A stretch of 18,513 nucleotides of DNA from Desulfobacteraceae bacterium (lineage in GTDB: Bacteria; Desulfobacterota; Desulfobacteria; Desulfobacterales; Desulfobacteraceae), in the NCBI GenBank assembly GCA_024225895.1, contig JAAEMC010000264.1:1-18513 (forward strand), read 5' to 3'. The notes beneath the pieces are model-generated. The model was not told where the DNA came from. It ran no database searches and saw only the letters and a list, made by a program, of their open reading frames with translations. This document shows, piece after piece, positions 1 through 7,528 of this stretch. Position 1 is the stretch's first letter, and each line of letters starts with the position of its first letter. Both the position numbers and the translations under genes were made by a program.

Positions 1-1
1 C

Positions 2-2929
2 AGGCGCCTCTTATCCACTCTGATCATTTCCTTATCCATCGGCGGCGTGTTTATAAAAGACACTGATCTTTTCCCCAGGGAAATCACCCAATTTCTTAAT
101 TCAGACATTAAGTCAGTATATAATCTGGTAAAACAGCTTTCCAGGCTCTTACCCACTTTTTTTAATGAAATCGGTGCAGAAGGCCAATTGAGAGACATTT
201 CCACACAGCTTGATGAAGCCTGCCAGAGAAAAGACCTGCTTGTTCACTTTTTAAGAAAACAATGCCATGTGGAGAGTTCCTACCGGGTTGTTGATTTTAT
301 TGAACAGGTATTCAATTTCTGGAAAACCGGGAATAAAGAGGCCTTAGAGCCCTATGTGCCGCCATCTATTTACAATGAAATCGATTTAGAAGGACCGTTT
401 GTGGACGGTCCCAGGAAAATTCTCAAGCATGTTCAAGAAAAAGGGGTTAATAAAACTCAAGATTTTCTGCTCTACAAAGAAAAAGCCCTGGAAGATATTG
501 TGGATCAGGTGGAAAATGCATCTGATCTGGATAAAGAACGCGTCAAGCTGTCCTTTAAATTTTACAGGCTCTTAAACCATAAATACGGGTTGGATAACCT
601 GGAGCTCATCAAATATCTGGAAGGGGTGAAAGCTGAAAACCTGCCGGACATGGCATCATTGGTCAAAACCCTTGAAAAAAACGATCTGGAAACCAAGATT
701 TCCGGCCTATTAAATTATTTAAAAAAGCTAAAGGAAATCGTTCTTTCGGATAAAATCTATGAAATTAATGAATCCATATACCATAAACGCCATTTTGCCG
801 TTGATATCCCCTCCATGTACGGCAGTTATAACGAGGCAAAATTTGATGCATTGGGACTGACATTAAGAATTGAAAGCCTGGTCAATGTCTTATTTGAGGA
901 ACTGATCAACAGCATTGATTTAAAACTGATTACCAAAGCCACATTTTTAAAGATTTTCGGCATCCTTCAATTGTTTAAAAAAGCTCTTAAAATAGATGGT
1001 ATCATCTCCAATAAAATGGATATACAATTGGATTTCCTGCGGTATTCCATTCATATCAGGGAGTGCTCTTATACTCAATACCTTGATATTTTTAAAGGGT
1101 TTGTCAATGCAGTAACCGATGTGGTCAACGACCATTTCAACAATATCCATTCAACAAACCTTCACCATATTGAATTGCGCATCGGCAAAGACCAAATATT
1201 AAAAAAATATCTGCCCAAACATGAACAAAAAAAAATCAAGCTGGATCAGCGGGTAGCTGATATCTTTTTCCAGGATAGGATTGCTACCTCTCTGGGACTT
1301 CAGCAACTGGATGTTTTCTTAAACAGGATATTGAACACCTTGTTCCGGCAATCGGAAAAGCTTAGTCAGGACTATTTAAGCACATTGCTCAATTATGACC
1401 CCATGTCCAGCGTTGCCGACATTGACGGACCTGAACACATTGGTGAGAATATCATCCTTCTGGGCATGAAAGGCCTGAACCTGATCAAATTGAAAAAAAT
1501 GGGCTTTAATGTACCCAATGGATTTATCATCACCACAGAGGTCTTCCGGTGCCGTAATATTATTGATACTTATAAACCGGCATCTGATAATATTAAACAG
1601 CATATTGCCAAAAAAATCTTCCATCTGGAAAATCGCTGTAACAAGGCTTTCGGGAACCCAAAGAACCCGCTGCTGCTCTCTGTTCGATCCGGATCATCCA
1701 TTTCCCAACCCGGCATGCTTAATTCTTTTTTGAACGTAGGTATCAATGAAGAGATTGCTCAAAGTATTGCCAAGCATACAAAAAATCCCTGGTTTGCCTG
1801 GGATTCCTACCGACGATTTATCCAGGCCTATGGCATGGCCTTTGATATCAGCCGGGATGAGTTTGACGCCATCATGAAATCCCATAAAAAGAAGTATGAT
1901 ATCGCATTCAAACGGTATTTTACCGGAGAACAAATGAAAATACTGGCCCTAAAGTATAAGCAGCACGTACTGGATTCCGGTATTCAATTGATTGAAAACC
2001 CCGTGGACCAGCTCTTTTTGGCCATCAACAAGGTCTTTTCCTCCTGGGAAGTCAAAAGAGCATTTGATTTTCGGCGGATCATGGGCATTTCCGATGACTG
2101 GGGCACGGCTGTAACGATTCAGGAAATGGTATTCGGCAACCGGTCCCGGCGGTCCGGATCCGGCGTTGTCTTCAGCCACAGCCCCAAACTCCCCGGTGAC
2201 ACCATAAGACTTTGGGGAGATTTTACCATTGGCAATCAGGGAGAGGATGTGGTGGCGGGACTGGTTAAAACTCTTCCCATTTCAGAAATTCAGCGCGACA
2301 TGGAAAAACTGGATGCCAAAATAAGTCTTGAAACAGAATTTCCAAAAGTTTATGAGCGCATGAAAACCGTTATTAAATCACTGGTTTTCGAAAAAGGCTG
2401 GAACCCCCAGGAAATCGAATTTACATTCCAGGGGCCTGAGGGAGATGACCTCTATCTGCTCCAGGCCAGGGATATGTCTTTAAGGGACCGGAAAAAAATC
2501 TTCAGTTTTGATGTAGATACCGAAAACCTTGATTTCACATATCTTGGCCAGGGGATCGGGGTTTCAGGCGGTGCCATGAGCGGTAAGATCGTTTTTTCCT
2601 TAGAAGAAATCGACGAATTCAGGAAAAAGGAGCCAAAAACCCATTTGATTCTTATTCGAAATGATACGGTTCCGGATGATATCCTGGAAATTGATGCTGC
2701 TAACGGTATTCTCACAGCCAGGGGGGGGCTGACTTCCCATGCAGCCGTTGTGGCTTACAGCCTCGATAAAACCTGTGTTGTGGGATGTGAAAATCTTGTT
2801 TGCAATGAAGATAAAAAAGAGTGTATGCTCAACGGGGTCAAAATGACCACTGGAGATCATATCAGCATAAATGGAAGAAAAGGGTCTGTTTTCCAAGGAA
2901 AAATGAAAATCAACCAAATTGAAGCATAA
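2..2929 (+). CDS. PPDK-like phosphotransferase with nucleotide-binding and phosphohistidine domains, no PEP barrel (5' truncated by window)
   Basis: The frame is open to the left edge and has coding character before the first possible start (GTG at 47), so the gene begins upstream. 975 residues are visible. Residues about 1-470 match no domain I recognise and look largely helical. From about residue 482 (ENIILLGMKG) a PPDK-type ATP-binding domain begins. Its signature SVRSG...PGM lies at about 560-575, and the usual end of this domain, EIEFTFQ...LYLLQAR, is near 790-810. The C-terminus is a phosphohistidine swivel domain with TARGGLTSHAA and the catalytic His at about 913. It stops soon after, so the C-terminal PEP/pyruvate TIM barrel of PPDK or PEP synthase is absent. 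The family chemistry is ATP-dependent phosphorylation of the histidine and transfer to an acceptor. The acceptor here is unknown and might bind the N-terminal region. The GAPDH-like gene follows after 12 bases, suggesting an operon. The domain calls are firm; the function is open. Confidence 0.88.
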   Translation, partial: RRLLSTLIISLSIGGVFIKDTDLFPREITQFLNSDIKSVYNLVKQLSRLLPTFFNEIGAEGQLRDISTQLDEACQRKDLLVHFLRKQCHVESSYRVVDFIEQVFNFWKTGNKEALEPYVPPSIYNEIDLEGPFVDGPRKILKHVQEKGVNKTQDFLLYKEKALEDIVDQVENASDLDKERVKLSFKFYRLLNHKYGLDNLELIKYLEGVKAENLPDMASLVKTLEKNDLETKISGLLNYLKKLKEIVLSDKIYEINESIYHKRHFAVDIPSMYGSYNEAKFDALGLTLRIESLVNVLFEELINSIDLKLITKATFLKIFGILQLFKKALKIDGIISNKMDIQLDFLRYSIHIRECSYTQYLDIFKGFVNAVTDVVNDHFNNIHSTNLHHIELRIGKDQILKKYLPKHEQKKIKLDQRVADIFFQDRIATSLGLQQLDVFLNRILNTLFRQSEKLSQDYLSTLLNYDPMSSVADIDGPEHIGENIILLGMKGLNLIKLKKMGFNVPNGFIITTEVFRCRNIIDTYKPASDNIKQHIAKKIFHLENRCNKAFGNPKNPLLLSVRSGSSISQPGMLNSFLNVGINEEIAQSIAKHTKNPWFAWDSYRRFIQAYGMAFDISRDEFDAIMKSHKKKYDIAFKRYFTGEQMKILALKYKQHVLDSGIQLIENPVDQLFLAINKVFSSWEVKRAFDFRRIMGISDDWGTAVTIQEMVFGNRSRRSGSGVVFSHSPKLPGDTIRLWGDFTIGNQGEDVVAGLVKTLPISEIQRDMEKLDAKISLETEFPKVYERMKTVIKSLVFEKGWNPQEIEFTFQGPEGDDLYLLQARDMSLRDRKKIFSFDVDTENLDFTYLGQGIGVSGGAMSGKIVFSLEEIDEFRKKEPKTHLILIRNDTVPDDILEIDAANGILTARGGLTSHAAVVAYSLDKTCVVGCENLVCNEDKKECMLNGVKMTTGDHISINGRKGSVFQGKMKINQIEA

Positions 2930-2941
2930 ACGGAGCAACAC

Positions 2942-4195
2942 ATGAACACATCGCAAGACAAAACACTGGGGATAAATGGATTCGGGAGAATCGGCAAACT
3001 GTCATTGTGGCATCATATCTCCCGAAAATATTTTAACAATATTGTCATCAGTGTGGGCCGGGAAGTCGGCAAATCCATGGAAGATATTGTCCATTACCTG
3101 GAAAGAGACTCCACCTATGGCCTTTTGGAAACCTTTCTTTACGGCCATTCTGCCAAACCGGTTATCAGTGATGTGGATGGGAAAAAAGGCTCCCTCATTA
3201 TTGACGGTGTTCATGTTCAAATCTTAAGAGAAAACCGGAATCCAGCTAACATTGCCTGGCCGGATCACAATGTCAACCTTGTGGTGGACACCACCGGACA
3301 ATTTCTGGACCCGACCCTGGATGCAGATGCTGCCAAAGGATCAATTCGCGGCCATATAGAAGCCGGGGCACAAAAAGTAATTGCTTCTGCCCCTTTTAAA
3401 ATTAAAGAAAGCGCGCAAATGCCCGAAGATTCAGTCACTACAGTCATGGGGATCAATGAAAACGATTATAACCCCAAAAAGCACCGCCTGATCTCCAATG
3501 CATCCTGCACCACCACGTGTCTTGCTCATATGATGAAACCCTTGATTGATTATTTCGGCATTGACCGGATCCTGTCCGCCTCCATGGCCACAGTCCATGC
3601 AAGCACAGGCTCCCAGAAGGTGCTTGACCGCCTGCCCAAAACGGGCGCAGTAGACTTAAGAAAAAACCGCTCCATTTTGAACAATATTATTTTAACCACC
3701 ACCGGTGCAGCCAAAGCATTGCAACTGGTTATCCCGGAAATGGCACAAGTGGGCTTCATCGCTGAATCAGTACGCATTCCAACCGCAACAGGTTCGCTTA
3801 TCATCCTGGTAGTCAACTTCCAGGAAAATCCCATGGAAAATCCCATCCGCAGGGATATAATTAATACGATTTACAAAAATGCGGCTGAACATAATTCCAA
3901 TGGATATTTAATGTATACCCAAAAACAAAATGTATCTTCCGACATTATAGGTTCTCCGTTTGCCGCGGCAGTGATAGAAGGACACGAAACCCATACCAGG
4001 ACCGGTTCCATCAATATCAACCTGGAGCATGTAAGGGGATTGGATAAAGAAATGCTGGCCCGGATCAAAGATCAGATGACCAGTATCCAGGTCACCCAGT
4101 CCGTCATTTACGGATGGTATGACAATGAAATGGGAAGCTATGTCAATATGCTTGGGGACAGGACCGTTACCATTGCAGAATCAATGCAGTACTGA
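2942..4195 (+). CDS. Glyceraldehyde-3-phosphate dehydrogenase-like protein, long form
   Basis: 417 residues, against about 330-340 for classical GAPDH. An N-terminal Rossmann motif NGFGRIG is at residues 12-18. The catalytic cysteine is in SNASCTTTC (Cys189) and the catalytic histidine in ATVHAST (His219), 30 residues apart where classical enzymes have 27. The C-terminal motif WYDNEMGSY is intact, as are TTGAAKA and the phosphate-site arginine in VRIPTATG. The expected reaction is glyceraldehyde 3-phosphate plus phosphate plus NAD(P) to 1,3-bisphosphoglycerate, in the cytoplasm. The segment after strand beta-2 reads ISVGREVGKS, where classical enzymes have an Asn-Asp that binds the NAD ribose. 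The aspartate appears to be missing, so cofactor preference may be altered. The start has a GGAG ribosome site and sits 12 bases after the PPDK-like gene. The fold and catalytic residues are clear; whether it works in glycolysis, gluconeogenesis or on another aldehyde is not. Confidence 0.9.
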   Translation: MNTSQDKTLGINGFGRIGKLSLWHHISRKYFNNIVISVGREVGKSMEDIVHYLERDSTYGLLETFLYGHSAKPVISDVDGKKGSLIIDGVHVQILRENRNPANIAWPDHNVNLVVDTTGQFLDPTLDADAAKGSIRGHIEAGAQKVIASAPFKIKESAQMPEDSVTTVMGINENDYNPKKHRLISNASCTTTCLAHMMKPLIDYFGIDRILSASMATVHASTGSQKVLDRLPKTGAVDLRKNRSILNNIILTTTGAAKALQLVIPEMAQVGFIAESVRIPTATGSLIILVVNFQENPMENPIRRDIINTIYKNAAEHNSNGYLMYTQKQNVSSDIIGSPFAAAVIEGHETHTRTGSININLEHVRGLDKEMLARIKDQMTSIQVTQSVIYGWYDNEMGSYVNMLGDRTVTIAESMQY

Positions 4196-4221
4196 TTGAA
4201 GAATACAGTGAGGATTGAATC

Positions 4222-5007
4222 TTGATTTGGACCCCGGGACCGGGCAAAAAATTATTTTCATGTTGGCTTCTAATTCATGCAATATTGATGGTTTTCATGA
4301 TACCGAACGCTCAGGCCAAACCCCAATCTAAAACGCTTCCTTTTTCCATTGGAGAGAAGATCCATTACAATGTTCGATGGGAAAAAATAAAGGCGGGAAA
4401 TGCCTCTATTGAAGTTAAGCCTTTTACTAAAGTCCGCAAACAAAAAGCATATCATTTTAAACTGACCGCTAAAACCACTCGGTATGTGGATCTTTTCTAC
4501 AAAGTTAGGGATACTTTACAAGGATATGCCGATGAAACGTTGTCCAAATCCCTTTTGTATAAAAAGAATTGCCGGGGAACAGAGCCAAAAGAGGTAATTG
4601 TTAAATTTAATCATAAAAAACAAAGAGCTGTTTATTCAAACTTCGGCAATAAAAATGTCCCGATTGATATCCCGCCCCATACCTTTGATCCGGTTTCCTC
4701 CTTTTACAAGATGCGGACCCTTGATCTGAAATCAAACAAAGTCTTAAAATTCTTTGTCACCGATGGTAAAAAATGCTTTTTGCAAAAAGCTAAAATTGTG
4801 GCTAAAGAAAAGATTACCACCCCTGCAGGAACATTTGACACCTATTTGCTGGTGCCGGAAGTCCAGCATTTTTCAGGTGTTTTTAAAAAGAGTAAAAATC
4901 CCAAAATCAAGGTATGGATATCAGCAGACAAAAAACAACTGCCCGTGAGAATTAAGGTTAAGGTCCTCATTGGCAGCGTGATTTTTGATTTGGTGTCGGC
5001 CTCTTAA
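4222..5007 (+). CDS. Secreted DUF3108-type protein
   Basis: 261 residues starting at TTG. No ATG precedes the signal peptide in frame, and an AGG ribosome site lies 8 bases upstream. A lysine pair is followed by a hydrophobic stretch and a cleavage site near Ala32 (NAQA-K), so export to the periplasm is likely. The mature part is rich in beta strands and lysine, with IGEKIHYNVRWEKIKAGNASIEV near the start, YVDLFYKVRDTLQGY in the first third and a closing KVWISADKKQLPV segment. This pattern fits the DUF3108 family, whose molecular function is not established; members are often linked to the envelope. It follows the GAPDH-like gene by 26 bases on the same strand and may be its operon partner, although the two proteins act in different compartments. 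The family assignment comes from recalled sequence pattern, not a search. Confidence 0.75.
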   Translation: MIWTPGPGKKLFSCWLLIHAILMVFMIPNAQAKPQSKTLPFSIGEKIHYNVRWEKIKAGNASIEVKPFTKVRKQKAYHFKLTAKTTRYVDLFYKVRDTLQGYADETLSKSLLYKKNCRGTEPKEVIVKFNHKKQRAVYSNFGNKNVPIDIPPHTFDPVSSFYKMRTLDLKSNKVLKFFVTDGKKCFLQKAKIVAKEKITTPAGTFDTYLLVPEVQHFSGVFKKSKNPKIKVWISADKKQLPVRIKVKVLIGSVIFDLVSAS

Positions 5008-5136
5008 TTCACAAGTGCTTTAAACAGGGATTCTGTAATGGAAAGTTTTCTTCAAGTTTACACTGGATTTGTTCGAAACCTATTGCAAAAAATTGAATAT
5101 AAATATTTGCGAAAAAATAAAATAAAAAGCCTGGTA

Positions 5137-5706
5137 TTATTTCTTCAATGCATTCTCATAAAGCTGTTTGTTCCAGCCATTAATCATTTCTCCATTAATA
5201 ACCGCAAAGGGAACCCCCTTTGAACTGGTCATTTTTTTCATACGGGCTGCAGCAGCAGTATCTTTTTCAACATCATATACCTGATAATCGATCCTGCGGG
5301 CATCCAAAAAGGCTTTGGCCTTTTTACAGTATTTGCACCAGGAGGTTACATACAATTCTATTTCCCGGGGCTGATAATTTCTTTTTACAACAGTATCATC
5401 TTCTTGTTCCCCGGCTGCATCTTTCTGGGCAGCATCTTTATCCTGATCTTTTTGGGATTTCTTTCGGCTGTCCTCTCCTTCTTTATCTGGATCTTTTTTT
5501 TCACTGGGCTTTGATATCACCGTGGGCAATTCCTTAAAATCCGGACGGGCTTCTTCTTGGAAAGCTGGTGAATCTGAAAAATGTTTTACACCGTTTTCAT
5601 CGGTCCAAACATACATTTTAGCGCTCACTGCCTGGCAACACAGCAGGAAAACAACCACAAACATGAATGCAAAACTTATCGTAATCAGTTTATTTTTCGA
5701 TAACAT
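5137..5706 (-). CDS. Exported DUF4124 protein with a C-terminal glutaredoxin domain (intact CxxC)
   Basis: 189 residues with a strong AGGAGG site 4 bases before ATG. A signal peptide (about 1-29, ending VSA) is followed by a DUF4124 motif, MYVWTDENGVKHFSDSP, at 31-47. A charged Lys/Asp/Glu linker of low complexity spans about 65-110. A glutaredoxin-like domain starts at about 115 with SWCKYC (Cys124, Cys127), and the cis-proline motif GVPFAVI is at about 164-170. The architecture predicts a periplasmic or outer-face thiol-disulfide protein that reduces or isomerises disulfides, with DUF4124 as a possible envelope-binding module of unknown role. Its neighbour upstream is a paralogue with the same layout but no cysteines. 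A candidate promoter lies in the 72-base gap between them, so this gene may be expressed separately. Domain calls are solid; the physiological partner is unknown. Confidence 0.9.
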   Translation of the reverse strand: MLSKNKLITISFAFMFVVVFLLCCQAVSAKMYVWTDENGVKHFSDSPAFQEEARPDFKELPTVISKPSEKKDPDKEGEDSRKKSQKDQDKDAAQKDAAGEQEDDTVVKRNYQPREIELYVTSWCKYCKKAKAFLDARRIDYQVYDVEKDTAAAARMKKMTSSKGVPFAVINGEMINGWNKQLYENALKK

Positions 5707-5738
5707 AAAACCTCCTATTTTGAAGGGACGACAATCTA

Positions 5739-5766
5739 ATTATGCCAAATTCAGGCTATTTTACAA
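5739..5766 (-). promoter_or_regulatory. Candidate sigma70-type promoter for the DUF4124-glutaredoxin gene
   Basis: Read on the minus strand, TTGTAA (5761-5766) and CATAAT (5739-5744) are separated by 16 bases, inside the gap between the two DUF4124 genes. The -10 box has one mismatch and the -35 box two. The downstream start codon is about 33 bases away. Confidence 0.35.
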
Positions 5767-5778
5767 TAGTTTTCGCGA

Positions 5779-6456
5779 TTATTTTAACGCACCTTGATAT
5801 GATCCTTCTTCAAATCCGACAAATATCTTATCATTGATAATTGCCAGTGGCACCATCCCGCTCGGGTCCATCTGCCGTTTGCGCAAAGCGGCTTTTTTAT
5901 CCTTTTCAATATCATAGGCCACATAGGAGATACCCTTTTTGTCAAAAAAGGCTATGGCCTCCTTACTTGCAGGGTCCGAGGCGATAAAATAAAGTTGTAC
6001 CTCATTCACACTTTTTGTCTGGTCTTTTGTGTTGGCCGGTTTATTTTTCGTCTTAAAAATAGATTTTAATTTCTCCAGACTTAAAAGGCCTCTTTCCTGG
6101 TTTCCCTCTTGCAGAAATTCTCTCAAATCCTCATTGGACTCCTTTGAAGAAACCTGTTCCGGGTCTTCTTTGGTGACCGGCTCATCTGTTTGAATTTGTG
6201 ATTCCCTGGAAACGCTATTCTCAGGTTCCGGTATCCGTATTATTGTCTTGGACTCTGATGAATCTTTGGGGACATCACTGCCAACCTCAGGTTCTTGTCT
6301 TGGAGACGATGGCGGTGTGTCTGAAAAATGCTTCACACCATTTTCATCGGCCCAGATATACATCTTTGCATGTGCGTTTTGTGCGGTAACGGCAAAGATA
6401 AATAATAATGCCCAAAAAAAGATTAGTAGCCGGCAGGCACTACAGTTTTTTTCCAT
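5779..6456 (-). CDS. Exported DUF4124 protein with a cysteine-less glutaredoxin-like domain
   Basis: 225 residues from the ATG at 6454-6456. A GTG at 6486 would extend it by ten residues, but that start lacks a ribosome site. An AGGAG overlapping the upstream gene's stop codon favours the ATG (or the adjacent TTG at 6459). The protein has a signal peptide to about residue 30 (NAHA-K), DUF4124 motif MYIWADENGVKHFSDTP at 32-48, a long acidic Ser/Glu/Pro linker to about 150, then a thioredoxin-fold C-terminus. Aligned with its paralogue downstream (IELYVTSWCKYC versus VQLYFIASDPAS), both cysteines are replaced: the CKYC positions read DPAS at 161-164. The proline before beta-3 is kept in MVPLAII. 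It is therefore unlikely to do thiol redox chemistry and may be a structural or binding version. It is probably translationally coupled to the lipoprotein gene upstream. Confidence 0.85.
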   Translation of the reverse strand: MEKNCSACRLLIFFWALLFIFAVTAQNAHAKMYIWADENGVKHFSDTPPSSPRQEPEVGSDVPKDSSESKTIIRIPEPENSVSRESQIQTDEPVTKEDPEQVSSKESNEDLREFLQEGNQERGLLSLEKLKSIFKTKNKPANTKDQTKSVNEVQLYFIASDPASKEAIAFFDKKGISYVAYDIEKDKKAALRKRQMDPSGMVPLAIINDKIFVGFEEGSYQGALK

Positions 6457-6469
6457 CAATACAGCTCTC

Positions 6470-7069
6470 CTAATTCGACTGATCACTAATTGTCTCTTCC
6501 AATTCCAGCCTTTTTAAAAATTCCATTTTTAAAAAAAGTTTTTTATCATTTTCTTTGACAAATTGCCTCAGCTTGTTTGAATCGTCCACAATATAAACAG
6601 TGGAAGACCATTTACTCTTTTTAATTTTTCCTGACAATCTCCCATTTTGCAGCGCTTGTTCAACTACATCGTTCTCCATCAGGGCAATACCAAATGTATC
6701 ATTTTCATGCTCATACTTCACTACAATGTATCCTTGCTCCTGGCTTTCTTGCGATTTAGCCCATTTCAAATTCAGGTAAGACTGCTCACCCAGCACAGAA
6801 GTATGCCCAAAAAGCTTGGATATATCCATTTGATTTTTCGAATTAAAGTCAACCATATAGATGTGGAGCAATTTTGATTTTTGATCCAGGCCGATATGTA
6901 AAAAACCATTTTCATCTTTTCCTTTCCAAAACCAGGTGCCAGTAATGGATATATCCATTTTCTGCTCATCAAAGGCGGTTAAGGGGTGCTCAAAATGCGG
7001 ACTGCATCCTGAAAAAAAAATCAATAAAACCAAACAGATAATATTTCCAATGGTCTTTTTTAAAATCAT
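6470..7069 (-). CDS. Predicted lipoprotein of unknown function
   Basis: 199 residues from an ATG with a GGAGAG ribosome site. The N-terminus has two lysines, a hydrophobic stretch and a lipobox-like FFSGC with the lipidated Cys at 22, so it should be membrane-anchored through lipid. I do not recognise a family. The mature part has a WFWKGKDENGFLHIGL segment (about residues 46-61) and alternating hydrophobic strands suggestive of a small beta-rich domain, then a Lys/Glu-rich C-terminal tail. The peptide MDIS occurs twice, 43 residues apart, encoded by an identical 15-base stretch. It is the first gene of a minus-strand set with the two DUF4124 proteins. Its TAG stop is part of the next gene's ribosome site, which implies translational coupling. 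All three products are exported, so a joint envelope role is plausible but unproven. Confidence 0.8.
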   Translation of the reverse strand: MILKKTIGNIICLVLLIFFSGCSPHFEHPLTAFDEQKMDISITGTWFWKGKDENGFLHIGLDQKSKLLHIYMVDFNSKNQMDISKLFGHTSVLGEQSYLNLKWAKSQESQEQGYIVVKYEHENDTFGIALMENDVVEQALQNGRLSGKIKKSKWSSTVYIVDDSNKLRQFVKENDKKLFLKMEFLKRLELEETISDQSN

Positions 7070-7444
7070 TTTAGGCTCTCCACAGTATCGTTATAGGTTA
7101 CCTGCCGAAAATTCCATCAAGGCGAACTTAGGAAATTGATTTCAGAACACCTCCTTTGGCCAAAGAGGAGGAACGGAAGGGAAATGCTCCATCAAGTATA
7201 ATTAAAAATAAAAAGACCCGGGATTAAAGTCAAGAAACAATATGAAACTATCTGGATTATTGCTTAACCTGGAAAAACTGCTCAGTTGAGAAAAATGCTC
7301 TTTTCAACCCTGACCACGGGCAACTTCATTCTTTAATCCCATCCTGGATATTCACAACTCGAGTTTGTTTTAGCTGCAAACTGAAGGCCATTCCCTTGTC
7401 TTACAACTGAAATTCCTCCTTGCATAAAATTTTAAAAAATTGCC
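7070..7444. other. Intergenic region between divergent operons
   Basis: No plausible gene lies here: stop codons are frequent in all frames and I see no coding bias. It separates the minus-strand lipoprotein set from the plus-strand uronate cluster, so it should carry the control signals of both. It holds a TTTGGCCAAA palindrome (7156-7165) flanked by imperfectly matching CCTC and GAGG arms, a 10-base inverted repeat with 101 bases between arms (7220-7340), a small inverted repeat AGTTTG/CAAACT (7362-7382) and an A/T-rich stretch just upstream of the promoter at 7445. A weak minus-strand promoter-like pair (7090-7120, 19-base spacer) could serve the lipoprotein gene. Confidence 0.6.
7220..7340. 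repeat. Spaced 10-base inverted repeat with an inner hairpin
   Basis: GGGATTAAAG at 7220-7229 is the exact reverse complement of CTTTAATCCC at 7331-7340. Inside lies an imperfect hairpin, GTTGA(G)AAAA against TTTTCAAC, at 7285-7308. Neither overlaps a gene. It could be a structured RNA, a looped protein-binding pair or a remnant of a mobile element; the sequence alone does not decide. Confidence 0.5.
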
Positions 7445-7474
7445 TTGACAGGCAAATTTGAAGTTTTGTATAGT
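7445..7474 (+). promoter_or_regulatory. Sigma70-type promoter of the uronate operon
   Basis: A perfect TTGACA (7445-7450) and TATAGT (7469-7474) are separated by 18 bases. The bases just upstream (about 7425-7441) are A/T-rich like an UP element. Transcription would start near 7481, leaving a leader of about 100 bases before dctP. Confidence 0.7.
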
Positions 7475-7496
7475 GGCATCGAGTTTCATAATACGG

Positions 7497-7520
7497 AACT
7501 ATAGTTTAAAAAAAACTATA
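7497..7520. promoter_or_regulatory. Palindrome and inverted repeat, candidate operator
   Basis: AACTATAGTT (7497-7506) is a perfect palindrome. The overlapping arms TATAGTTT (7500-7507) and AAACTATA (7513-7520) form an 8-base inverted repeat around five A's. The site begins about 16 bases after the predicted transcription start, a place where a bound repressor would block elongation. The IclR-family protein encoded later in the operon is the natural candidate; binding is inferred. Confidence 0.5.
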
Positions 7521-7528
7521 ATCAAAAA

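Noticed and set aside
2600..2956. 118-codon minus-strand frame over the end of the PPDK-like gene
   Set aside because: It lies opposite the phosphohistidine domain, which is clearly coding on the plus strand.
5038..5223. Short plus-strand frame of 61 codons after the DUF3108 gene
   Set aside because: It runs antisense into the start-supported DUF4124-glutaredoxin gene, has no ribosome site and its residues show no family pattern.
6457..6486. GTG start at 6486 for the cysteine-less DUF4124 protein
   Set aside because: It would overlap the lipoprotein gene and has no ribosome site, while the ATG at 6456 has AGGAG upstream and begins a normal signal peptide.
7090..7120. Minus-strand promoter for the lipoprotein gene (TTGATG, 19 bases, TATAAC)
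   Set aside because: The spacer is too long and the -35 box weak. I mention it only as a possibility and do not list it as a feature.
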